From contig NZ_VLLN01000032.1 in NCBI RefSeq assembly GCF_007830735.1, positions 1-38,750 of the forward strand: a stretch of DNA of 38,750 nucleotides, in the 5' to 3' direction. Source of the DNA: Geobacter argillaceus. Lineage in GTDB: Bacteria > Desulfobacterota > Desulfuromonadia > Geobacterales > DSM-12255. A program made the translations under genes and the position numbers. This document shows positions 7,786 to 15,280 of the stretch, in pieces; position 1 is the first letter of the stretch, and each line of letters starts with the position of its first letter. Below the pieces are notes generated by a model, which saw nothing but the letters and a program-made list of their open reading frames with translations, was not told the DNA's origin and ran no database searches.

Positions 7786-9117
7786 TCAGGCCTGAATCGT
7801 TTCCGGTCTGCGAGGTGCAACGAAGTAAACCCAGAGCAGCGCGACAACATATGCACCGGGAATAATCGTAAACAGTACGGCATAGTTGTTGTTGGTTGCA
7901 GTAAGGATATACCCGACCAGCTGGGTCATGAACATGCCACCAACGGCACCAACCATGCCGCCGAGGCCAAACGCTGAACTGACCGCATTCTTGGGCAGCA
8001 TATCCATCGCCAGACTCCACAAATTAGCAGTCCAGGCCTGATGGGCAGCAATCCCCAGAGAAATATACAGTACCGCCATCCACAACCCGCTGGCTGATGA
8101 CGCCAGAATAATCGGCATAATGCACAGTGCACAGATGAGCATCGACAGCAGCCGGGCAGGAATCGCCTTCATGCCGCGTCCGATCATGGTGGATGAAATC
8201 ACGCCGCCACCGACGCTGCCAACATCTGCCATGAGATAGATGACAATCAGCGGCAGGCCCATTTTGGAAACACTGATACCCAGATTGTACTGCTTGTTCA
8301 GATAGGGCGGCAGCCAGTAAAGATAGAACCAGAAGACCGGGGCAGTCAGGAAGTTACCGATGGCGTATGCCCAGGTGGCGCGCAGTCTGATTACCTTTGA
8401 ATAGGGAACCTTTTCCACTTCGGCCTCTGCTCCCTTGTGGATATAGTCCAGCTCCTTCTGGCTGACGGTCGGGTGGTTTTCAGGGTTATGGTACGACATG
8501 AGCCAGAACACGAGCCAGACAATGCCCAGGCCGCCGATAACGTAGAACGCAGCCTGCCAACCCCATACGGCCATGATAAAGGGAACCAGCAGCGGGGTGG
8601 CCATGGCGCCGACATTGGTGCCGGCATTAAAAATACCGGCCGCCATGGCCCGCTCACCGGCCGGAAACCACAAGCGGGTGGTCTTGACGCACGATGGATA
8701 GTTCCCGGCTTCCGACAGCCCCAGAAAGAACCGGCAGATCATGAAGCCGACGACAGAAGCAACCAGACCATGTGAAGCTGCCGCCACACTCCAGACAAGG
8801 ACCGCAACTGCGAACCCTTTCTTCACGCCGACCCGGTCGATGAAACGCCCCTGCAGGACGTAGCCGCCTGCATAACCAACCTGAAACCAGAAGTTGATGT
8901 TCGCATAGTCCTGCGCTGTCCAGTTCATGGCCTTGGCAAGTATCGGCTGCATGACACCGAGGGTGGCGCGGTCTATATAGTTCAGCGTCGTGGCAAAAAA
9001 GACCAATGACAGCATGCCCCATCGAACCTTGCCAACGGCAAAAGCTTGCCATACCTTGTCGCGGATGGAGACCGCCTCTCCAACACCGTTTGCGGTTGCG
9101 ACTACGGATTCTTCCAT
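7786..9117 (-). CDS. MFS transporter, anion:cation symporter (ACS)-like
   Basis: Inner-membrane major facilitator, 443 residues, with about 12 predicted helices. The family segment [17 protein letters not shown] after helix 1 is typical of the ACS group (hexuronate, glucarate, phthalate and related organic anion transporters). Also typical are [13 protein letters not shown] in loop 2-3, [20 protein letters not shown] at helix 4-5, and a long central cytoplasmic loop near residues 215-240. Imports an organic acid with protons. The ATG at 9117 has a GGGGG element 8 bases upstream. It is the first gene after the regulated promoter at 9255-9283 and is followed by aroQ after 92 bases, making a hydroaromatic acid such as quinate or shikimate a reasonable substrate guess. 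Confidence 0.92.
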   Translation of the reverse strand: MEESVVATANGVGEAVSIRDKVWQAFAVGKVRWGMLSLVFFATTLNYIDRATLGVMQPILAKAMNWTAQDYANINFWFQVGYAGGYVLQGRFIDRVGVKKGFAVAVLVWSVAAASHGLVASVVGFMICRFFLGLSEAGNYPSCVKTTRLWFPAGERAMAAGIFNAGTNVGAMATPLLVPFIMAVWGWQAAFYVIGGLGIVWLVFWLMSYHNPENHPTVSQKELDYIHKGAEAEVEKVPYSKVIRLRATWAYAIGNFLTAPVFWFYLYWLPPYLNKQYNLGISVSKMGLPLIVIYLMADVGSVGGGVISSTMIGRGMKAIPARLLSMLICALCIMPIILASSASGLWMAVLYISLGIAAHQAWTANLWSLAMDMLPKNAVSSAFGLGGMVGAVGGMFMTQLVGYILTATNNNYAVLFTIIPGAYVVALLWVYFVAPRRPETIQA

Positions 9118-9252
9118 TTTTTGCCCCCTTGGGCCGATGATCAGACCCGACCGTTGTATTTTCTGGGAATGGTTCCCGCTGTTTTGAATATAAACAATCA
9201 GTTAGTGTTGAATTGAGCTAAAACTGGAGCGGCTGCAACCGAATGGCTGTTA

Positions 9253-9283
9253 TATGTATACACATGTATACATCAACAGTCAA
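9253..9283 (-). promoter_or_regulatory. Promoter of MFS-aroQ unit with shared operator (site 2)
   Basis: Minus-strand -35 TTGACT (9278-9283), 17-base spacer, -10 TATACA (9255-9260). The operator at 9253-9274 is the best match to the consensus: two GTATAC hexamers exactly 10 bp apart (GTATACACATGTATAC), i.e. on the same face of the helix. The leader before the MFS start is about 130 bases. Confidence 0.82.
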
Positions 9284-9550
9284 TAAAAACTTGTTTTGAT
9301 CTGACCGAACGGTACCGGAGCAACGAGTTTGACAAGACGAGCTGCTGGAGGGGGGTCGTAATGGCAGGTACAGCACATTGTATATGTTTGTTGATCGGCT
9401 GATTAGCTAGATAACGGAGGGTGCGGAGAAAAACAGCCTAAATATCGTGCCATTGTTACCACTTTTGCGATGAGCGACATGCACCGATCAGGCAGACAAA
9501 GCGACTACTGTATGCTCTCTGTATGGCTTCTTTTCAATTCAGGTGGCAAT
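9284..9550. other. Intergenic stretch without recognised gene
   Basis: Between the site 2 promoter and the terminator at 9552-9577 I see no convincing coding region. A weak partial operator-like run TTGTATATGTTTG occurs around 9377-9389, but it lacks the second half-site and a nearby gene. Short open frames here have no ribosome-binding site or recognisable protein. Confidence 0.5.
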
Positions 9551-9551
9551 A

Positions 9552-9577
9552 AAACAAAAGCCCGGAGAGCTCTCGGG
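9552..9577 (-). terminator. Intrinsic terminator of the SDR-ALDH-ThDP unit
   Basis: On the minus strand a GC-rich hairpin CCCGAGAGCTCTCCGGG is followed by CTTTTGTTTT, the classic stem plus T-run. It lies about 230 bases past the ThDP gene stop, beyond the palindromic repeat, and is correctly oriented to end that transcript. Confidence 0.75.
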
Positions 9578-9646
9578 AAGAATTCCCAGGAGATCCGGAC
9601 AATGGCGCTGGACATGACAATAGTGACTTGTGTGGGTGTGTACGGC

Positions 9647-9813
9647 CTAGTACCTTGGAACATTATTCTTTTCGTTGCTGATTTTGTAGGTTGGGTTAGG
9701 CGGGTGTATGCCGTAACCCAACACGACCAAGCCGGCAACATGCAAGACTGTTGGGTTACGCGGTGAGGCCGCTAACCCAACCTACGAAGAAATTTGAGTT
9801 ACAAGGTACTAGT
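9647..9813. repeat. Palindromic repeat, copy 1, with 11-bp terminal inverted repeats
   Basis: The 131-base core 9683-9813 recurs almost unchanged at 11639-11769. It contains two tandem hairpins, each TTGGGTTA...TAACCCAA, and starts and ends with GTAGGTTGGG / CCCAACCTAC. In this copy an outer perfect inverted repeat CTAGTACCTTG (9647-9657) / CAAGGTACTAG (9802-9812) brackets the element, and the right end supplies the TAG stop of the ThDP gene. It looks like a REP/BIME or MITE-type element, non-coding. Confidence 0.75.
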
Positions 9814-11557
9814 CGGTGCTCACATGATGGACATGCTTGTTGGGCGAGTAGATGTCCATGATGTTCCAGTGGCCGGCCGTCGGCGTCGGAACGTTCTGCA
9901 TCTGCACGTCGATGACGAACGGTTTGTTCGACTTGACCGCCTGTTCCATTACCGACTTGAACTCCTCAGCCGACTTGACGCTCACCCCTTCCGCTCCATA
10001 GGCCCGGGCAATGGCGGCATAATCGGGCAACCCCTTCGGGAAGACGGTGCCGAAGACGGTGCCGAAATGGGCCTTTTCCAGGCCGGCGATGACGCCGTAG
10101 GCGTTGTTGTTCATCACCACCCAGATCGTGGCCACGTTGTCCTCGACCGCCGTTGCCAGCAGTGCAGGGTTCTGACCGAAACCGCCGTCACCGACCAGCG
10201 AGACGACCACGCGATCGGGTGCGGCAATCTTTGCCCCCAGGGCTGCCGGCGCACCGAACCCCATGGTGGCGAACCCGCCGGGGGTCAGCACGCCGCCCGG
10301 CACCAGGACGGGAAACTGCTGACCAACGCCGTTCTTGTTCCACCCCACGTCGGTGGTGATGATGGCATCCTTGGGAAGTGCCGCGCGCACTTCGGCCAGT
10401 ATCCGCTCGGGACGCATCGGATAGGCGCTGCTCGTCGCATTCTCACGGTTCAGCTCGCGGTAGGCCTCCTTGTTGGCGGCAATCTCCTGCTTGAGGGTAT
10501 CATCCTTGCGCCCTTCGGGATACAGGCTCTTCGCCACCCGGTTCAGGACCGTCAGGGCCTGCTTGAGATCTGCAACGACCCCGACCTCCACCGGGAAGTT
10601 ACGCCCGATCTCACTCGCTTCGATATCGATATGGATCAGCTTGGTCGGCGGAATGTTGAAGGTGTACCCCGGCTCCCAGGAACTGCTGTCCGCCTCGGCA
10701 AAGCGGGTCCCGAGCGCCATGATGTAGTCGGCCAGCAGGCATTTGCCGTTGATGAACTTGGTCCCCCAGAAACCGGCCATCCCCAGGCTGAAGGGGTGAT
10801 CGTCCGGCAGGGCTCCCTTGCCCATCGCACTGTAGGAGACCGGAAGGCTCAGGTGATCCACAAACTCGCGCAGCTCGTCTGCGGCACCGGCCAGCACGAT
10901 GCCGCCCCCCACATGCAGGTGGGGATTCTTGGCCTGCATCAGGGTACGGACAATCTTTGCCGCGGTTTCATCGTCGATTGACGGCTTGTGGAACGTCTTC
11001 GCGTTGTGCTGCAGCCGCTCGAACAGGGCGACATCACACTCCCGCGAAAAGATATCCATCGGCACGTCCACCAGTACCGGTCCCGGCTGTCCGCTCACCG
11101 CCAGTTGGAACGCCTTTTCAATGATCTCAGGGAAATGCTCCGGCCGCTCAACGCGCCAGGCCCGTTTCACGATGGGGCGGAAGATTTCGTACTGCGACCC
11201 GTCGGCATGCAGGCTCACTTCCTGCTGGCCGTTCTTTCCGTAGAAGTGGCTGGCGATGTCGCCGGCAACGATGACCATGGGGGTGCAGTCCAGGGCAGCG
11301 GTGGCAACACTGGTAACGGCGTTGGTCATACCCGGGCCGATATGGAGCAGCACCACCGACGCCTCGCGCGTGACGCGGGCATAGCCGTCCGCAGCATGGG
11401 CAAGGATCTGCTCGTGCCGGCCGTTGACGAACTTGATGGAACTCTTTTCCATCTCCGCCAACACCGCAATATTGGTGTGTCCGCAGAGACCGAAGACATG
11501 CTTGATACCCCGGTTCTCCAGGTACTTCACAAATTGACGGGAAACGAGATCTTTCAT
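9809..11557 (-). CDS. Thiamine-diphosphate-dependent enzyme (acetolactate synthase/benzoylformate decarboxylase superfamily)
   Basis: ThDP-dependent C-C lyase or decarboxylase, 582 residues, of three-domain architecture: PYR domain to about 170 with the activating Glu49 in NGRHEQ, central domain about 190-330, and PP domain to the end with the GDGGFGQNPAL...NNNAYG Mg-ThDP motif near 440-475. The ATG at 11557 has AGGAGG 6 bases before it. The superfamily includes 2-oxoacid decarboxylases, acetolactate synthase, and the ring-opening enzymes IolD and cyclohexane-1,2-dione hydrolase. No small regulatory subunit or other ilv gene is nearby, arguing against a biosynthetic acetolactate synthase. It follows an aldehyde dehydrogenase gene, as expected if its product is an aldehyde. 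Exact reaction unknown. Confidence 0.88.
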   Translation of the reverse strand: MKDLVSRQFVKYLENRGIKHVFGLCGHTNIAVLAEMEKSSIKFVNGRHEQILAHAADGYARVTREASVVLLHIGPGMTNAVTSVATAALDCTPMVIVAGDIASHFYGKNGQQEVSLHADGSQYEIFRPIVKRAWRVERPEHFPEIIEKAFQLAVSGQPGPVLVDVPMDIFSRECDVALFERLQHNAKTFHKPSIDDETAAKIVRTLMQAKNPHLHVGGGIVLAGAADELREFVDHLSLPVSYSAMGKGALPDDHPFSLGMAGFWGTKFINGKCLLADYIMALGTRFAEADSSSWEPGYTFNIPPTKLIHIDIEASEIGRNFPVEVGVVADLKQALTVLNRVAKSLYPEGRKDDTLKQEIAANKEAYRELNRENATSSAYPMRPERILAEVRAALPKDAIITTDVGWNKNGVGQQFPVLVPGGVLTPGGFATMGFGAPAALGAKIAAPDRVVVSLVGDGGFGQNPALLATAVEDNVATIWVVMNNNAYGVIAGLEKAHFGTVFGTVFPKGLPDYAAIARAYGAEGVSVKSAEEFKSVMEQAVKSNKPFVIDVQMQNVPTPTAGHWNIMDIYSPNKHVHHVSTD

Positions 11558-11638
11558 CGAAACCTCCTTAACGTGCTAGTTTGTTATGAACAACACCGAC
11601 GCTGTTCGTGGACAGAGTTATTTCGTGGCACTCAACAA

Positions 11639-11769
11639 TTTGTAGGTTGGGTTAGGCGGGTGTATGCCGTAACCCAACATGACCAAGCTGGCAACATTCG
11701 AAGCTGTTGGGTTACGCGACGAGGCCGCTAACCCAATCTACGAAAAAAAATGAGTTACAGGGTACTAGT
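11639..11769. repeat. Palindromic repeat, copy 2
   Basis: Second copy of the 131-base double-hairpin element found at 9683-9813, same orientation and same length, differing at roughly a dozen positions. It lies between the aldehyde dehydrogenase stop and the ThDP gene start. Its right end GGTACTAG lies 8 bases before the ALDH stop codon. No outer CTAGTACCTTG left arm is visible, unlike copy 1. Confidence 0.75.
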
Positions 11770-11777
11770 GCTGACCG

Positions 11778-13256
11778 CTACTGCCTGACAAACGGATTGG
11801 GGAGGTTCATGCCGGTGGAGACCCAGACGCTCTTTACCTGAAGATAGTCCTTGATGGCCTCCTGCCCCCCCTCCCGGCCGATGCCGCTCCGCTTGTACCC
11901 GCCGAAGGGGGAGGTGTAGCTCGTGTCGCGATAGGTGTTTACCCAGACCGTGCCGGCCTTGACCCGCTGCGAAACGTACACTGCCCGTTCCAGACTGGTT
12001 GTCCAGATCCCTGCGGCCAGACCGTAATTTATGTCATTGGCGATCCGGATCGCCTCCTCAACGTCCCTGAACCGGATCACCGACAGTACCGGCCCGAAGA
12101 CTTCCTCCTGGGCGATCCGCATATCATTGGTGACATTGGTAAAGATGGTCGGCTCGACGAAATTCCCTTTGGCAAACTCACCCGATGTCAGTGCGTTGCC
12201 GCCGACCACGCAGGTTGCGCCTTCGGATCTGGCGATATCGATATACCTGAGCACCTTTTCCAGCTGCAGCTTGGTGGCGATCGGTCCGATGTGCGTTTCA
12301 GGGGCGGCCGGGTTGCCGATCCGCGCTCCCTTAACCATGGCAACCATCTCTTCCACAAATCGGTCGTGGATCGAGTCGTGGAGCAGAAGCCGGGACCCGG
12401 CCACGCAGGATTGCCCGGCCGCGGAAAAGATCCCCCTGATCGCCCCCTTCACCGCCTGGTCGAGGTCCGCATCGTCGAAGACGATATTGGGCGATTTTCC
12501 CCCCAGTTCCAGGATCACCTTCTTGAAACTTTTCGCGGCCAGCTCGTTGATTGCCTGGCCGGCCATCTCGCCGCCGGTGAAGGCGATCTTTGCCACCAGC
12601 GGATGCGACACGAGCGGCTCACCGACCTCGCTGCCGAAACCGGTCACGACATTGACGACCCCTTTGGGAAAGCCTGCCGCCATGACAAGGTCCATGAATT
12701 CCAGCGAGGTGGTGGAGGTGAATTCGGACGGTTTGAGCACGATGGTATTGCCGGCAGCCAGAGCCGGGGCCAGTTTCCAGGTGGCGAGCATCAGTGGCGA
12801 GTTCCAAGGGGTGATGGCCGCAACCACCCCCAGCGGTTCATAGCGGGTGAAATTGAAGACCCCGGCCTTGTCCGTGGGGATGACCGCCCCCTCGACCTTG
12901 TCCGCCAGGCCGCCGTAATAGTTGTACCATTCGGCGGTGTACTTCATCTGCGCCCGGCACTCGGCCAGCAGCTTGCCGTTGTCGCGCGACTCCAGTTCAC
13001 CCAGGAAGTCGGCCTTTTCATGAAGCAGGTCAGCCAGCCGCCGCAGGAGCGCGCCTCTCTGGCTGGCGTTCATCGCCGGCCACGGCCCGGAACTGAACGC
13101 CTCATGTGCCGCCCGGACCGCCCGATCCACATCAACGGCATTACCCTGCGGAATCAGTGCCCACGGCTCGTTGTCATAGGGGTTGGTTGTTTCGAACCAG
13201 TTGTTGCTGTCAGGAGCAACCCATTCGCCGTTTATGTTCAACAGATACCTTTTCAC
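11778..13256 (-). CDS. NAD(P)-dependent aldehyde dehydrogenase
   Basis: Aldehyde dehydrogenase superfamily enzyme (betaine aldehyde/5-carboxymethyl-2-hydroxymuconate semialdehyde dehydrogenase type), 492 residues, cytoplasmic. All catalytic landmarks are present: Asn152 in TPWNSPLM, Lys175 in VLKPSE, Glu250 in LELGGKSPN and nucleophile Cys284 in GQSCVAGSR. The start is a GTG at 13256 with AAGGAG upstream. It lies between the SDR gene (38-base gap) and the ThDP enzyme, and is presumably on one transcript with them. It likely oxidises the aldehyde released by the ThDP enzyme, or a semialdehyde formed after ring opening, to a carboxylate. Function as an ALDH is sure; the substrate is not. Confidence 0.94.
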   Translation of the reverse strand: MKRYLLNINGEWVAPDSNNWFETTNPYDNEPWALIPQGNAVDVDRAVRAAHEAFSSGPWPAMNASQRGALLRRLADLLHEKADFLGELESRDNGKLLAECRAQMKYTAEWYNYYGGLADKVEGAVIPTDKAGVFNFTRYEPLGVVAAITPWNSPLMLATWKLAPALAAGNTIVLKPSEFTSTTSLEFMDLVMAAGFPKGVVNVVTGFGSEVGEPLVSHPLVAKIAFTGGEMAGQAINELAAKSFKKVILELGGKSPNIVFDDADLDQAVKGAIRGIFSAAGQSCVAGSRLLLHDSIHDRFVEEMVAMVKGARIGNPAAPETHIGPIATKLQLEKVLRYIDIARSEGATCVVGGNALTSGEFAKGNFVEPTIFTNVTNDMRIAQEEVFGPVLSVIRFRDVEEAIRIANDINYGLAAGIWTTSLERAVYVSQRVKAGTVWVNTYRDTSYTSPFGGYKRSGIGREGGQEAIKDYLQVKSVWVSTGMNLPNPFVRQ

Positions 13257-13295
13257 CCGTTACTCCTTGCGTAGTGGTAGCTCAATCGGCACGGA

Positions 13296-14048
13296 TCAGT
13301 AGACGGCCCGGCCACCGCTGATATCGTAACAGGCACCGGTGGAGAAGCTGCACTCCTCGGAGACCAGGAACCGAACCAGGGCGGCCACCTCGTCCGGCTT
13401 GCCGAACCTCTTCATCGGGATCTTGTTGAACAGCATCTGGATCTGCTCATCGGTCATGCTCGCCGACATTTTGCCTTCTATCATCGTGGGAGCGATGGAG
13501 TTGACGAAGATGTTCTCCTGCGCGACCTCCAGGGCGAGTCCCCTCGTAAATGCGATCACCCCGGCCTTGGATGCCGTATAGGCACAGGAATTGGGATTGC
13601 CGTCCTTGCCGGCTATGGATGCGAAATTCACGATCCGCCCGCTCTTCTGACTCCGCATGTGCCCGATGACTGCCTTGCACATGAGGAACGTCCCCTTGAG
13701 ATCGATTGCCACCACCCGATCCCAGTCTTCGATGGAATACTCCCATACCGGCAGGGTGGGCCCCAGTATCCCTGCGGAATTCACCAGGATGTCGACCTTC
13801 TTGAAGGCGGCGATGGCGTTGTCCACCATCGACTGTACCTGGTCCCATTGCGAAATATCCACGGACTGGACGAGCGTTTTCCTGCCCAGGGCGTGGATCT
13901 CTTCCGCAACCTCCTGCATGAGCTTTGCGTCAAGATCGACCAGCACGATATCGCTGCCGTCCTTTGCCAATCGCACGGCCACCGCCCTGCCCAGTCCCAT
14001 GGCGGCCCCGGTAACGATCGCCACCTTCCCTGCCAGATCACTCGCCAT
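13296..14048 (-). CDS. Short-chain dehydrogenase/reductase (SDR)
   Basis: Classical SDR, 250 residues from the ATG at 14048 (MASDLAGKVAIVTG), chosen because GGGAGG lies 8 bases upstream and the regulated promoter at 14143-14171 leaves room for it; the frame is open to 14120. Features: TGAAMGLG nucleotide motif at residues 13-20, an Asp at the end of beta-2 (LVDLD), which favours NAD(H), the NSAG motif, the catalytic Ser in NFASIAG and YTASK (Tyr-x3-Lys). It probably oxidises a secondary hydroxyl to a ketone. It is the first gene of the SDR-ALDH-ThDP unit, which would fit production of the keto or diketo substrate for the ThDP enzyme. Confidence 0.92.
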   Translation of the reverse strand: MASDLAGKVAIVTGAAMGLGRAVAVRLAKDGSDIVLVDLDAKLMQEVAEEIHALGRKTLVQSVDISQWDQVQSMVDNAIAAFKKVDILVNSAGILGPTLPVWEYSIEDWDRVVAIDLKGTFLMCKAVIGHMRSQKSGRIVNFASIAGKDGNPNSCAYTASKAGVIAFTRGLALEVAQENIFVNSIAPTMIEGKMSASMTDEQIQMLFNKIPMKRFGKPDEVAALVRFLVSEECSFSTGACYDISGGRAVY

Positions 14049-14140
14049 CTGTCGCCTCCCCTTTCTTTCATCCTTCCGGTAATGTGGGTCCCTGTCGGAA
14101 ATTAAATCAGTATCCAGCATGACAACAAAACAATTATATA

Positions 14141-14171
14141 CTTGTCTACACCTTTATACATGTACTGTCAA
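14141..14171 (-). promoter_or_regulatory. Promoter of SDR-ALDH-ThDP unit with shared operator (site 3)
   Basis: Minus-strand TTGACA (14166-14171), 17-base spacer, -10 TAGACA (14143-14148). The operator at 14141-14162 (plus strand CTTGTCTACACCTTTATACA) overlaps the -10 and spacer. The leader to the SDR start at 14048 is about 88 bases. Confidence 0.8.
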
Positions 14172-14200
14172 ACGAAAACCTGTTCTACTCCGGAAATCGC

Positions 14201-15013
14201 TCATCTCAGCCCCGCGAAAAAGCCGCGCCCGGAAGCCAGTACGTCGCTGGCCCAGGCCTCCGAACCAATGATGTTGGAACGGGCGTCGTTGGGAATCTCG
14301 AGACTGATCGGCAGGTCAGCGGGCAGGCGGCGAAACAGTGCAGCCAGGTCGATCCCCCCTTCCCCCGGCAGCAGCCGTTCGCAGCGTGCCGTATGGATCA
14401 GGCCGGCGACGTCCGTCGGGATCCCGGCGGGAGCGTCACATAGCTGAGCATAGTGCAGCCAGCTGCGCGGAATGTCGTTCAGATCGTCCAGTCTGCTGAA
14501 CGAGCGGGCAAAGTGCAGCGCATCGACCAGTATCCCTCCGTTATCGCACGCGGCTTTTCCGATCACCTGCTTGGCACTGGCCAGATCCGGGACATGCGTC
14601 CAGGGCATGAATTCCAGGTCGCAGGTCATGCCGTACGGGGCACTGGCCTGACACAGCACAGCGAAATTGTCGATCAAACGGGACTGATCGGAATCATCGC
14701 CAGCCACCAGGATCGCCTTTGCGCCGAGCTTCGCCCCCACCTCCAGGAAGCCTTTATATTGTGCGACGTCGAACGTCTCATTGACCCGGATCATCTCCAG
14801 GTCGAATACCGTCACCCCGGTATCTGCGATGCACGACAGTGTTTCCTGCAGCAGTGACGGATTGTCCATCAATGGGTAAGCAACGCCACCCGGGCCCGCC
14901 GGCAAAAGCCGGACGCCGATACTGGTGTAACCGATCCTGGCTGCGACGCTGATCGCCTGTGGCGGGGTAAGGTTCAAAGCAGTCAGGCACGCCATTGCAA
15001 ATGTCGACTTCAT
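14201..15013 (-). CDS. Xylose isomerase-like TIM-barrel protein (sugar phosphate isomerase/epimerase or 3-dehydroshikimate dehydratase type)
   Basis: AP endonuclease 2/xylose-isomerase-like TIM barrel, 270 residues from the ATG at 15013 (MKSTFAMACLTAL), with GGAGG 8 bases upstream. Candidate metal ligands follow the family order: Glu in CDLEFMPW (about residue 150), Asp/His in VDALHFARS (about 180), Asp in QLCDAP (about 205) and Glu in SLEIPND (about 245). Known members include IolE/IolI (inosose metabolism), sugar epimerases and the AsbF/QuiC-type 3-dehydroshikimate dehydratase. With aroQ and aroE homologues in the same regulon, an enzyme acting on dehydroshikimate or another keto-cyclitol acid is plausible. 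Transcribed from site 4; read-through into the SDR unit is possible. Confidence 0.85.
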   Translation of the reverse strand: MKSTFAMACLTALNLTPPQAISVAARIGYTSIGVRLLPAGPGGVAYPLMDNPSLLQETLSCIADTGVTVFDLEMIRVNETFDVAQYKGFLEVGAKLGAKAILVAGDDSDQSRLIDNFAVLCQASAPYGMTCDLEFMPWTHVPDLASAKQVIGKAACDNGGILVDALHFARSFSRLDDLNDIPRSWLHYAQLCDAPAGIPTDVAGLIHTARCERLLPGEGGIDLAALFRRLPADLPISLEIPNDARSNIIGSEAWASDVLASGRGFFAGLR

Positions 15014-15092
15014 ATGCTCATCCTCCGTGTACCGGGTCTGGAATGTGACTGCTCCGGGCGGAATAACCTTACGCCAGTCCGCTAGCAATAGC

Positions 15093-15131
15093 AATGTATA
15101 GATGTATATACCTATACCCAAAACCTGTCAA
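15093..15131 (-). promoter_or_regulatory. Promoter of TIM-barrel gene with shared operator (site 4)
   Basis: Minus-strand TTGACA (15126-15131), 17-base spacer, -10 TATACA (15103-15108). The operator at 15093-15114 (plus strand AATGTATAGATGTATATACC) overlaps the -10 and start region. It is back-to-back with site 5 for the divergent enoate reductase gene. Confidence 0.78.
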
Positions 15132-15168
15132 TACAGAATCCTGCCTTTGGACTCCGTAAAGTTTTCTA

Positions 15169-15200
15169 TTGACACGCATATGTCTACTTGTATATACGTC
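15169..15200 (+). promoter_or_regulatory. Promoter of enoate reductase gene with shared operator (site 5)
   Basis: Plus-strand TTGACA (15169-15174) followed by a -10 of either TATATA (15191-15196, 16-base spacer) or TATACG (15193-15198, 18-base spacer). The operator at 15179-15200 (TATGTCTACTTGTATATACG) covers spacer and -10. Divergent from site 4. Confidence 0.75.
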
Positions 15201-15280
15201 TTCTATGCCTTAATAATCCAACCCGGTATGATTACGGCGCTACCACTGGCATTCAACACGCATAACAAGAGGTGTTCATC

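Noticed and set aside
7694-8020. Long N-terminal extension of aroQ
   Set aside because: The extension overlaps the MFS coding end and has no dehydroquinase match; an ideal AGGAGG and the family start are at 7693.
9470-9766. 98-residue plus-strand open frame
   Set aside because: It runs across the terminator and into the palindromic repeat, has no ribosome-binding site and no protein similarity I can recognise.
9794-10981. 395-residue plus-strand open frame opposite the ThDP gene
   Set aside because: Antisense shadow of a well-supported ThDP enzyme; no ribosome-binding site and no recognisable domain.
9683-11769. CRISPR-like array from the repeated TTGGGTTA hairpins
   Set aside because: Only two copies almost 2 kb apart with a gene between them, no regular spacers and no cas genes.
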